Below, one piece after another: positions 1 through 6,830 of a stretch of DNA of 10,697 bases (its first letter is position 1; every line of letters starts with the position of its first letter). Below the pieces are notes generated by a model that saw only the letters and a list, made by a program, of their open reading frames with translations, was not told where the DNA came from and made no database searches. Location of the stretch: positions 1-10,697 of the forward strand of contig JAJFUY010000266.1 of NCBI GenBank assembly GCA_021372185.1. The letters are read 5' to 3'. The DNA is from Chlamydiales bacterium (GTDB lineage: Bacteria; Chlamydiota; Chlamydiia; Chlamydiales; FEN-1388). A program made the translations under genes and the position numbers.

Positions 1-35
1 CTATTAAGTAATATCACCATACAGGCTGTGAAAAA

Positions 36-59
36 GCATTTTCTTTTAGGCATTTTCTT
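36..59. repeat. 10-bp direct repeat
   Basis: GCATTTTCTT occurs at 36-45 and again at 50-59, separated by TTAG. It lies just before the large palindrome at 61-260. No function can be assigned; chance recurrence in T-rich DNA is possible. The rest of 1-60 shows no coding signal. Confidence 0.5.
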
Positions 60-60
60 G

Positions 61-260
61 GAGCCCTTCAGGGCGATTGAACGAAGCCCACTGTGACCAT
101 AGGGAACGGTGGGACTGGTTAAAAACATCCGTAGAGCCCGGTTGAGGGCGATTCAATCACGATTGAATCGCCCTCAACCGGGCTCTATTTCTTTGTTATT
201 CTCTTCCCACCGTTCCCTATGGGTCACGGTGGGCTTCGTTCAGTCGTCCTAAAGGACTCT
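61..260. repeat. ~200 bp composite palindrome with nested hairpins
   Basis: The stretch is one large inverted repeat centred at 159/160. The outer arms are 79-114 and 205-241, near-identical in reverse complement (one substitution, one indel). Pairing continues outward with about 4 mismatches to 61 and 260. The inner arms 132-158 and 161-187 pair perfectly. Only 115-131 and 188-204 do not match. Each outer arm is also a hairpin by itself: 87-94 with 106-113, and 206-213 (CCCACCGT) with 226-233 (ACGGTGGG). Small hairpins GCCC-TTCA-GGGC (63-74) and GTCCT-AA-AGGAC sit at the edges. It is GC-richer than its surroundings and carries no ORF of note. It could be a bidirectional terminator cluster, a palindromic repetitive element or a remnant of a small mobile element. 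Confidence 0.85.
132..187. repeat. Perfect 27-bp-arm palindrome (core of the larger element)
   Basis: Bases 132-158 are the exact reverse complement of 161-187, with only AC (159-160) between, so either strand could fold into a 27-bp stem. The outward end reads TAGAGCCCGGTTGAGGG. The arm resembles the outer edge of the composite element (GAGCCC...AGGGCGATT), suggesting internal duplication of one module. Read rightward the right arm is followed by ATTTCTTTGTT, which is T-rich but not a clean U-tract, so terminator activity is possible rather than clear. Confidence 0.9.
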
Positions 261-397
261 AAAACAAATTTTTCCAAGAGTCAGGCTTTGTCTACATGTC
301 TTTTTAGTTGGTGGTACATTTAAAGGCTTGTCTTTTAGTTATCGATTATTCCATAACAGATGGTGCAGCTAATCGTTAAACATAAAGGACTGCACGC

Positions 398-2689
398 ATG
401 CACTACCTCGAAGATCTCCATAATTTACACATAACAACGCCTCAAGCACCTCAACCGCCAGAAGATGTACCTCAAAACATGTTAAGGATAGGAAAATCTG
501 TTAACGGACGGCAGGTGTTTGTTGCAGATAAGCCCACAGAGCTATTTGATAATATCCTTACCCAGTTTGAGGGGGCAATTGTTGCTCTTGATGCTAGGTG
601 CAAATTCGTCTTTCAGCATGTGCATCAGAGAAGATGTGAGGTAAAACTCATAAAAGATGAGTATGCTAAATGGTCATCTGAGATTGCCGACCTTGATAAA
701 GCGATGGTTTCTCTTTGGGACAGTGCATGTGTCTATGCCAAAGCCATGCGAACAGAAGCTGTAGCATCTCAGTTTTTTTCTCTTCACATGTATGCTACAG
801 ACGTAACACTTACAAAAAAGAACCTGATATCTGCTTTAGCTGAGGTTAATCAAGCATGGCTCATGGCATATAAATCAAACTCAGAAGTAAATAAGAAGTC
901 GATTGCAAAAGATTTTCTTGCTAAGGGGACAGTAGAAACACCATTACAGCCTACATTACAGTATCTAAAAGAGGCCACAACTCATAAGCTACCAGATGAA
1001 AACTGCTTTAGAACAGGTACAAAAGGCGCTTCTACCTATTGGTGGAACATAAAAGGGCAAACAGACGTGCTTTACAATGTAGCCCAGGCCTTACATAAGC
1101 TAGAAGGTGAGTACAGGTCTTTGTTACAGAAGGTTTGTATGGGCAAAGCCATTCCAGAAGAAGCTGCAACTATGCATCAGGTGTCCTTCGGACTTATAAA
1201 CGTAGTGTACGAGCAGATAAAAGCGCTGATTACAATTGACGACAAACATGAGCCACATGCAGGTTTAGATTATGCTAACGCCCTTGTAGAACAAGGTAGG
1301 GCATTAAGTGGGAATTGCCTAGAATTAGTTAACTTGTCAAAGAATCATATGGGCAATATTCGACAAGCGCTTGAAATTATTAAAGCTGCAAAATCAGTAG
1401 ATGGCCTGTATGACGCCATCATATATATCCGCGATCTTTCTTGCCAGCAAACTGACTGTAAAATGCTCTATGAAGTGCTTGAGCATACGTTAATTAAAAT
1501 TGGTCAAGAAATATGCAAACTTACAAAAGATGAAGAAACTGTTTTAGACTGTCTTGCAACAAGGAAAATACCCCTACAAGGGCTTGAAAAAGACCTGAAG
1601 TTTTATCTAATGAAAAGGTTTATCGCCAATCTCTATTTTTCTGACGAATTAGTAGACCCCAAACTTGATTGTGTACTCTACATTTTGCAAACTGATGCTG
1701 TATACCGCGGTCAGCTTGCAGACTTTCTTGGGGCAGAAGGGCCTTTGAGACTGCTGTATAACTCCTATGTTGCCTATGCCAAGCTTAATGGCCAAAAAGA
1801 TCTTCATGCGGCTATGACAGCAATTTTAGGCCAATTGCAAACATCAGACAACCCATCTATAGAAGAAAAATATGTCCGATTTCGCCGAGCAGAAGAAGCT
1901 CTTAATGCCCTCGAGCAAAAAATAGATTCAAGACATGCTAAGTGGCTTTTTATAAATCAAAGGTTCATTACTCGAAAAGATGAGTGGGATAAGGAGATTT
2001 CTAAGTTTAGAAAATGTGACAACGAAGGCCAAATCGCTTTATATGGGCACTTGTCATCTCGTCTCTTTAGTCATAGTGATGTCATTCGTTCAGAGGCTGA
2101 AAAGGCTATCATTCGCATAGTAAATCAACCTGATATGATTAAGGCCAGAATCCCGGAAGTGCTACGATTTTTATTAAAACGCTGGGCAATTGAGCGTCTT
2201 GTAGAAGAGCGTAGATACTGCCGTGAGCATACTATTACATGGAGCGCCCCCAAACTTACTAAATATGAACAAGAGATACTTGAACAGCTTCTTACAGAAT
2301 ACCTCACAGATCCTCTAAAGCGTGCATTCTGGCACTCCTTATATGATGTTGGCTACATGGAACTCCTTTTACAAGACTATAGGTCAAAGTATGAAACCTT
2401 TGTGACGCACGGCGTACGATGTGATAAAGATTTTTCTGAAACTAATGCTGTGTTGGATGTCTACCGCAAATTTAGAGTCTTAGTACAAAGAGATCAACTT
2501 TTATTCCCTGATTCAAACAAACCTACGAGTGAAGCTCAAGAGCTTTATATTCAAGCTAAGGAATGCCTCAACAAAGAAACCGATATAGAAGCTATAGCTA
2601 TTACCGATCCTAAAGAGTATGGCGAGGTATCGCTGTATCTCTTACGCCAAATGCATAATTTTATCTACGCAAAACAAAGCATATTTTAA
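398..2689 (+). CDS. Large all-helical hypothetical protein, first gene of a two-gene operon
   Basis: This is a 763-residue soluble protein with no signal peptide, no membrane segment and no domain I recognise. The start is backed by AAAGGA (384-389), 8 nt before ATG. A short proline-rich stretch sits at residues 14-25. The rest reads as continuous amphipathic helices, with heptad-like charged stretches around residues 80-110, 230-245 and 490-540, consistent with a helical bundle or superhelical repeat protein. Cysteines are scattered and show no CXXC zinc pattern. The stop is 14 nt before the ATG of the ankyrin-like gene at 2704, so the two are probably co-transcribed. No good promoter could be fixed in 300-397. 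A structural or host-directed (effector-like) role is only an inference from the neighbour and overall character. I do not recognise the family. Confidence 0.85.
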   Translation: MHYLEDLHNLHITTPQAPQPPEDVPQNMLRIGKSVNGRQVFVADKPTELFDNILTQFEGAIVALDARCKFVFQHVHQRRCEVKLIKDEYAKWSSEIADLDKAMVSLWDSACVYAKAMRTEAVASQFFSLHMYATDVTLTKKNLISALAEVNQAWLMAYKSNSEVNKKSIAKDFLAKGTVETPLQPTLQYLKEATTHKLPDENCFRTGTKGASTYWWNIKGQTDVLYNVAQALHKLEGEYRSLLQKVCMGKAIPEEAATMHQVSFGLINVVYEQIKALITIDDKHEPHAGLDYANALVEQGRALSGNCLELVNLSKNHMGNIRQALEIIKAAKSVDGLYDAIIYIRDLSCQQTDCKMLYEVLEHTLIKIGQEICKLTKDEETVLDCLATRKIPLQGLEKDLKFYLMKRFIANLYFSDELVDPKLDCVLYILQTDAVYRGQLADFLGAEGPLRLLYNSYVAYAKLNGQKDLHAAMTAILGQLQTSDNPSIEEKYVRFRRAEEALNALEQKIDSRHAKWLFINQRFITRKDEWDKEISKFRKCDNEGQIALYGHLSSRLFSHSDVIRSEAEKAIIRIVNQPDMIKARIPEVLRFLLKRWAIERLVEERRYCREHTITWSAPKLTKYEQEILEQLLTEYLTDPLKRAFWHSLYDVGYMELLLQDYRSKYETFVTHGVRCDKDFSETNAVLDVYRKFRVLVQRDQLLFPDSNKPTSEAQELYIQAKECLNKETDIEAIAITDPKEYGEVSLYLLRQMHNFIYAKQSIF

Positions 2690-2703
2690 AAATTGGTATC
2701 ATT

Positions 2704-3642
2704 ATGATGAATCTTTCAAGTGTTGGTTCATGGAAGCAAGCTTCAACATCAAGTGATAGTGATGATGGCTTGCCCAAGAATAACTTATTGCGGCAAGAGT
2801 CATTTTTTGCAACATGCGAGGTTGATGAACTTATTAGTGGCATGAAGGAAATGACTGTGCCAAAAGATGTACCGCCGCCGCTTCCTCCTAGGAGAGTAGT
2901 AAATTATGACGTGCTGTCACCAATTCCGGCTCGGAAATATATAGAAACATTTGTGCAAGACGAGGATGCTCTAAAAAAGTACGTTGAATTATTACGGACG
3001 GCTACTCGCAAAACGATGCGAAAGGTGATTCCTGAGCTTTCTCTGAATGGAAGAAACGTGCTTCATTATATAGCCCTTGAACCTGATTTTTCTAAATATG
3101 AGTCAGTAGTTGCTAAACGCCTCAGCCATAAAGATTTTCATCAGCTTGTGTTAGAGCAATCAACTGAGGATTTTCTGTGTCCTTTACATGTTATCTGTCA
3201 AAAAGTGAATGTGCAGATGCTCACTTGTCTTCTGGCATCACAAAATGAACGAATGATTGAGAGTCTAAGATCAAGCGGTGCATTTACAGATGGGCATAAA
3301 CGTACGTTGCTACACAGCTTTGGCGATGGCCTGATTGCCGGCTATAAAGCCGCGCAAGAATCAGTACTTCAAGAAAAGAGCGTGCCAGAAACAGCACCAC
3401 AGTCTGGACTTGTAGACAAAAGGATAGTGGCATTAAGAAAATCAAATGAAGCATTTAAGATAAGAAGCGTGAAGATGCTACACCTCCTCGAAAAACTATA
3501 TGGTAGTAAAGTCCTTGGAGAGCTCCTAGATAAAGTCGATTGTGAGGAAGATACCCTCATGTCTCTTGCCAAACGTGCCTGCAGAGAAGACATAGTCCAA
3601 ATCATCTGCGACATCAAAATAAGAAGCCTAAAGGCGCATTAA
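2704..3642 (+). CDS. Ankyrin-like repeat protein with PxxPxR (SH3-ligand-like) motif
   Basis: This is a 312-residue soluble protein. The first ~50 residues are Ser/Asp-rich and look disordered. Residues 57-64 read PPPLPPRR, matching the PxxPxR pattern of class II SH3 ligands. Degenerate ankyrin-like units follow: ~115-141 (NGRNVLHYIA), ~156-182 (CPLHVICQKVNVQMLTCLL), ~198-210 (KRTLLHSFGDG) and a C-terminal unit ~281-305 (DTLMSLAKRACREDIVQII). The consensus TPLHxAA is never complete, so the ankyrin call is moderate. The ATG (a second ATG follows directly) lies 14 nt after the 763-aa gene and has no strong Shine-Dalgarno, suggesting translational coupling. Ankyrin repeats and proline-rich ligands are typical of secreted effectors of intracellular bacteria. 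Secretion here is inference, since no N-terminal signal is seen. A hairpin at 3660-3685 lies just downstream. Confidence 0.8.
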   Translation: MMNLSSVGSWKQASTSSDSDDGLPKNNLLRQESFFATCEVDELISGMKEMTVPKDVPPPLPPRRVVNYDVLSPIPARKYIETFVQDEDALKKYVELLRTATRKTMRKVIPELSLNGRNVLHYIALEPDFSKYESVVAKRLSHKDFHQLVLEQSTEDFLCPLHVICQKVNVQMLTCLLASQNERMIESLRSSGAFTDGHKRTLLHSFGDGLIAGYKAAQESVLQEKSVPETAPQSGLVDKRIVALRKSNEAFKIRSVKMLHLLEKLYGSKVLGELLDKVDCEEDTLMSLAKRACREDIVQIICDIKIRSLKAH

Positions 3643-3659
3643 TACCGTTTTTTGTTATG

Positions 3660-3685
3660 GAGTGACTTGCTTTATCAAGTCACTC
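3660..3685. terminator. Hairpin downstream of the ankyrin-like gene
   Basis: GAGTGACTTG (3660-3669) pairs perfectly with CAAGTCACTC (3676-3685) around the 6-nt loop CTTTAT, 17 nt after the stop at 3642. The rightward flank (TCACGAGTTT) lacks a proper U-tract, so it may be a weak terminator or a 3'-end-protecting stem for the 398-3642 operon rather than a classical intrinsic terminator. Confidence 0.45.
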
Positions 3686-3727
3686 TCACGAGTTTGGACA
3701 TTTGAATTACAATATCATAACTACTAG

Positions 3728-3945
3728 CGAAGCTTCTGGAGTGCGGTAATTTTTTACCGCTTTTAATTTTCGACCACACACCGATTTAACAATAACTTCC
3801 ACAACGTACACGAACGTTCAATACTTTGTTTAACCCATTTGTGTCATAGTATGGGGCTATTATTGTATGTTTTTGGGGATATCGAAGATATAGTGCGTAG
3901 TCAAAAATTAAGAGCGGTAAAAAATTACCGCACTCCAAAGCCTTC
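3728..3945. repeat. Pair of inverted ~45 bp palindromic repeats flanking ~127 bp (MITE-like)
   Basis: The sequence at ~3728-3773 recurs in reverse complement at ~3901-3945. The core TGGAGTGCGGTAATTTTTTA continuing into CCGCT is identical, with a few differences in the flanks (CGAAG-cttc / CGAAG-gctt outside, TTTTAATTTTCGA-like inside). Each copy is itself a hairpin: GCGGTAA (3743-3749) with TTACCGC (3754-3760), and 3914-3920 with 3925-3931. The DNA between is AT-rich with no credible gene. The layout resembles a miniature inverted-repeat element or two inverted copies of a dispersed palindromic repeat. No target-site duplication was recognised. This element fills most of the gene-free stretch 3643-4041. 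Confidence 0.8.
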
Positions 3946-4007
3946 GGCAAATGTCCTACTCGATCATATTAATTTATTGTGTGTCTATGTAACAGGTTCA
4001 AAATACG

Positions 4008-4028
4008 CCTTGTGCCGGGGGCACAAGG
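4008..4028 (-). terminator. Terminator-like hairpin after the minus-strand membrane protein gene
   Basis: CCTTGTGCC (4008-4016) pairs perfectly with GGCACAAGG (4020-4028) around a GGG loop. It is 13 nt beyond the stop at 4042, read leftward. On the minus strand the stem is followed by CGTATTTTG, a short and imperfect T-run. The position and 9-bp GC-rich stem fit an intrinsic terminator for the gene at 4042-5142. Confidence 0.6.
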
Positions 4029-4041
4029 ATCTTGTGATTTC

Positions 4042-5142
4042 TTAGGCTTTGGCGATAGGGGCTTTTAGTTTGCGGGGCTTGGTGGCTTTTTTGGCTTTTG
4101 CTTTTGCCACTTTGGCCTTTACCGCTTTGGCTTTTTCGGCTTTTGGTTTTTCAGTTTTGGCTTTTTTCTTGAGGACCGCGCGTTTTGGGTACTGAATTTC
4201 TTTAGCAAGTTTTTTGAGTTGCGCAAGGCCCGTTTTGTTGTTTTGCTGTTCAAAAACATCCCAAAGGGCTTCAAAGCTTGGCAGGCGCGGGCATTTGTAG
4301 CTTGAGAGGTTTACAATTTGTGAAAAAGGCTTTCTGGCATCTGGCTTGCAGTGCATCTCTACAAGAAGCTTTTTGTACTGCTTCATATCATTTTGGCAGA
4401 GCTCTACAAGTTTGGTTTGGCTTGCAGCATCTGTTTTCTTTGTAAGAAGGGGAATGAGGGTATTGGTAATATTATGCTTGTCAGTGGCTGTTTCGGCTAG
4501 CTTGAGCTTATCTACACCTTCTTGATAAAATTGTGTAGCATACAGGTCTTGTTCTTGGTGAGCAAAGAGGCGCTGGATATCAACTTCTGTATTTTTTACA
4601 AATTCTGGGTGAGTTGAGGTAAGTTTGTCGCTAACAAGATAGAGAAAGCCAATAAGGGCAGTACGTGTATCTGATGTGTCAAGGTTTGCAATAAGGCGAT
4701 TTACACTTGGAGCTATGTTAAAGTCGCTAGTAGCATTTTCTACAATATGCTGAACATGCTGTAGGCATAATACAAGCATTTCTATCAGGTGAGCGCTAGA
4801 GTCTTTTTGCTTATACGCAGCTGTGATCTGTTTCTTAAGAATACTTTCAGTTTTCTTGGCATCATCGCCTGTTACTAAAAGAGCCTTAAAATCAGGTTTT
4901 GTTACATCTTTTGCAACAGCTAATGAGGTAATAGCTTTTTGCATGGCTGCAATAGCATCAGAAAACGTTTTTGGGCGTACAAATTCGGTGACAAGCTGTT
5001 CACCTTCATTACGAGCCGCCTTATACGCTGTTACTTCTGCTTTTGGCGCATCTTGTACCTGTTCAGCGGTTTCATTTTTTGCATTTCTTTTTCTGCTTAC
5101 TATCCAAACGGTTGCAACAGCAACTACTATGAGCCAAAACAT
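4042..5142 (-). CDS. N-terminally membrane-anchored protein with histone-H1-like Lys/Ala tail
   Basis: This is a 366-residue protein. Residues 2-15 (FWLIVVAVATVWIV) form a single hydrophobic segment followed at once by SRKRN, an uncleaved signal-anchor with a basic flank. Residues ~30-310 are soluble and helical with no recognised domain. From residue ~320 the tail is extremely basic: about 21 of the last 47 residues are Lys/Arg, in KAK/KAE/KAV units like those of bacterial histone-H1-like and other nucleic-acid-binding tails. The start is supported by GAGG (5149-5152, minus strand) 6 nt upstream. A candidate promoter lies at 5179-5208 and a terminator-like hairpin follows the stop, so it looks monocistronic. 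The tail could bind nucleic acid or acidic surfaces. Joining it to a membrane anchor is unusual, and no function is assigned. Confidence 0.85.
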   Translation of the reverse strand: MFWLIVVAVATVWIVSRKRNAKNETAEQVQDAPKAEVTAYKAARNEGEQLVTEFVRPKTFSDAIAAMQKAITSLAVAKDVTKPDFKALLVTGDDAKKTESILKKQITAAYKQKDSSAHLIEMLVLCLQHVQHIVENATSDFNIAPSVNRLIANLDTSDTRTALIGFLYLVSDKLTSTHPEFVKNTEVDIQRLFAHQEQDLYATQFYQEGVDKLKLAETATDKHNITNTLIPLLTKKTDAASQTKLVELCQNDMKQYKKLLVEMHCKPDARKPFSQIVNLSSYKCPRLPSFEALWDVFEQQNNKTGLAQLKKLAKEIQYPKRAVLKKKAKTEKPKAEKAKAVKAKVAKAKAKKATKPRKLKAPIAKA

Positions 5143-5178
5143 ACCATACCTCTTGGGAGTTTGATTTTAATTGGACCA

Positions 5179-5208
5179 AGTGTAGCGAGATTGGTGATTT
5201 AAGTGCAA
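5179..5208 (-). promoter_or_regulatory. Candidate sigma70-type promoter for the 4042-5142 gene
   Basis: On the minus strand, TTGCAC (5203-5208) is followed after 18 bp by TACACT (5179-5184). Both boxes are imperfect, but spacing and position (about 37 nt before the ATG) are right. The octamer GCTACACT is shared with the candidate promoter of the toxin-antitoxin operon. Confidence 0.45.
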
Positions 5209-5250
5209 ACAGTTACCAGCCCTGTAAAGTAGAGATGTTTTCAAATTGCA

Positions 5251-5256
5251 TATAAT
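5251..5256 (+). promoter_or_regulatory. Candidate -10 box for the methyltransferase-like gene
   Basis: TATAAT, a perfect consensus -10, lies 53 bp before the ATG at 5309. No convincing -35 is seen 16-18 bp upstream, so the promoter call rests on this box and its position in the 5143-5308 intergenic gap. Confidence 0.35.
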
Positions 5257-5308
5257 TCTTGATATCCTTACATTCTTGGCCGATTTTTAATAATTCACCA
5301 GGATTTCT

Positions 5309-6274
5309 ATGCAAGCATCTCACACCCTACGACATTCTCCCTTTCGATATAATCAAAATTTACTGCCTTTAGTAAATCCTTCAATTACTGGTGGCATGCA
5401 AGCTTACTACGAAGCTGAAAACCGTCAATTTGAAAGTGACATTACTAACCCAAAACAGCTTCATCTACTTCGTCAGCAAATAGAAAAAAATAGAGGTGCA
5501 ATACGTGAAGGGGCAAGAGGGCTGGAGGGCACTTTAGTGATTGCTGGTATGGGAAGAGGCGTGTTTCTTCCCCTAGAAGCACTCTGTGAGCAGTTTGATA
5601 GGGTAGTGGCTATTGATATAGACCTCTCAAGTATGGATAGAGCCGTCCACATGCTCCCAGAGATGCTACGGGAAAAGATTGTATTAGTTTCACAAGATGT
5701 TACAGGGGCAGTAGCTACTTTTTCTACCACTGTAGAACGGTATCTTTCAACGTGTAAAACTGCAGATGAGTTTGTGCAAAAGCTCTTACAAAAAACAATG
5801 CAATTTACCCCTATAGCCCTTGATTTATCACAGTATCAGGCAACGTATGCTATTTCTTCTATGACGATGACCCATCTATTAGATACGCCTTTTCGCTATC
5901 TTTTAGATAGGTTTTGCCAAACCTATTCTGAGAAGCCAGAGACTCTTTGTAATAATCATGACTTGATGTGCGCAGTAAGTGAATTAAATACAAGAATTCA
6001 GCTGAGCCATTTAGAGCAGATGGATAATGCAGTCAAAAAGCCTGGCCGCGTCTTTATATCTTTGCCAGTGGCCACCAGCCCAACTACCTATGATAACAAT
6101 CAGCTGATTGAAGTAAGACCTCCTGTAATGGTTGTCCAACCTGAGGTACATGAAAAACTAAGGGCAAATAGCTTCAGCTGGATCTGGGAAAAATCCCTTC
6201 CTCACCATAATCAATTACCAGATAGTATTACCTTAGGCACAAGACTCATAGTCCAGGCTCAAATCCGCACTTAA
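5309..6274 (+). CDS. Probable SAM-dependent methyltransferase-like (class I Rossmann) protein
   Basis: This is a 321-residue soluble protein. Residues 75-84 (TLVIAGMGRG) match the first strand and glycine loop (motif I) of class I methyltransferases. Residues 99-105 (VVAIDID) give the second strand with its acidic ribose-binding position. Residues 124-130 (IVLVSQD) match the third strand. Residues ~178-190 (ATYAISSMTMTHL) fit the motif-IV strand, and the C-terminus (~240-321) is strand-rich. The N-terminal ~70 residues form a helical cap and the region ~135-170 is an insertion. No catalytic NPPY or PC signature is seen, so the substrate is unknown and a non-catalytic Rossmann protein is possible. 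AGGA (5300-5303) lies 5 nt before the ATG. It stands alone on its strand, 73 nt before the next gene. Confidence 0.6.
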   Translation: MQASHTLRHSPFRYNQNLLPLVNPSITGGMQAYYEAENRQFESDITNPKQLHLLRQQIEKNRGAIREGARGLEGTLVIAGMGRGVFLPLEALCEQFDRVVAIDIDLSSMDRAVHMLPEMLREKIVLVSQDVTGAVATFSTTVERYLSTCKTADEFVQKLLQKTMQFTPIALDLSQYQATYAISSMTMTHLLDTPFRYLLDRFCQTYSEKPETLCNNHDLMCAVSELNTRIQLSHLEQMDNAVKKPGRVFISLPVATSPTTYDNNQLIEVRPPVMVVQPEVHEKLRANSFSWIWEKSLPHHNQLPDSITLGTRLIVQAQIRT

Positions 6275-6311
6275 AATTTGTAGCGTATAGCTGAAAATCT
6301 TGGGTAGGGAC

Positions 6312-6317
6312 TATACT
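6312..6317 (+). promoter_or_regulatory. Candidate -10 box for the 6348 gene
   Basis: TATACT (5 of 6 to consensus) lies 30 nt before the ATG at 6348 in the short gap after the methyltransferase-like gene. No good -35 was found, so the 6348 gene could instead be read through from 5309. Confidence 0.3.
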
Positions 6318-6347
6318 GTTTGGCTTAATTGTTAAAAAAGAAGTCGT

Positions 6348-6830
6348 ATGTCAAATTTATCTGGTGCCGGTATTACTAATGGGTATAAAGTAAATCCTAC
6401 TCAAGTAGGAAGCGGTTTATATGCCGATCGTAGAAAGTGGAATGACCAGCTTGTAGCTGCAAAAACTGACAGCCAAGTTATAGCGCTCTGGCAAGCACAT
6501 GGGACTCAATTTTCATGCGTTAACGTATCTACAGCGCTGATATCTTTTGCTAAATGGGATGTTACTCTAGAAGGTGAGAGTTGTATTGTAAGTATACTTC
6601 GTCACTATATAGAAAATAGAGAGCTCATACGAATGCGGGATGCAGCAGGTGTAGTCAATTCACTTGCTAAGATACGGTTTACTGAAATCACGATAACTTC
6701 AGAAAAGGAAGCTCTTTTTAGAATGATCCATATACCCCATCATGAGTGGAGCTGGTCAAAAAAACAGCATGATCTCTACATTAAAGAGCTTTTTGTTCGC
6801 GAGTACAAACCAACTCCCGAATTAATTTAA
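6348..6830 (+). CDS. Small protein with OPR/FAST/DUF1601-like helical repeats
   Basis: This is a 160-residue soluble protein. Two successive helix pairs stand out: residues ~43-71 (VIALWQAHGTQFSCVNVSTA, then LISFAKWD) and ~80-112 (ending DAAGVVNSLAKIRF). The pattern hydrophobic-N/D-x-(A/V)-x-(A/V)-hydrophobic-(N/I)-x-hydrophobic-A-K resembles the VNxxNALAKL-type repeats of octotricopeptide, FAST-kinase and DUF1601 proteins. Those are alpha-solenoids; organellar members bind RNA, and DUF1601 is known from Coxiella. The match is by eye and only two units are present, far fewer than usual, so this may be a minimal or truncated member. The Shine-Dalgarno is weak (GAAG, 6340-6343). Its TAA overlaps the stop of the convergent zinc-knuckle gene by 4 bp. 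Confidence 0.75.
   Translation: MSNLSGAGITNGYKVNPTQVGSGLYADRRKWNDQLVAAKTDSQVIALWQAHGTQFSCVNVSTALISFAKWDVTLEGESCIVSILRHYIENRELIRMRDAAGVVNSLAKIRFTEITITSEKEALFRMIHIPHHEWSWSKKQHDLYIKELFVREYKPTPELI

Noticed and set aside
1..397. CRISPR array or phage attachment site suggested by repeated GC-rich blocks.
   Set aside because: The repeats are inverted about one centre, not regularly spaced direct repeats, and no cas, integrase or tRNA gene is present.
3735..3760. GAGTGCGGT resembles the Pasteurellaceae DNA uptake sequence AAGTGCGGT, and is arranged in inverted copies.
   Set aside because: It differs by one base, occurs only in the repeat at 3728-3945 in this window, and nothing else suggests a Pasteurellaceae genome.
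3839..4045. 68-codon plus-strand ORF in the gap between the ankyrin-like and membrane-protein genes.
   Set aside because: It runs through the palindromic repeat and the terminator hairpin, has no ribosome site and no protein-like composition.
4823..5202. Plus-strand ORFs opposite the membrane-anchored protein gene.
   Set aside because: They are shadows of a well-supported minus-strand gene with its own ribosome site, promoter candidate and terminator.
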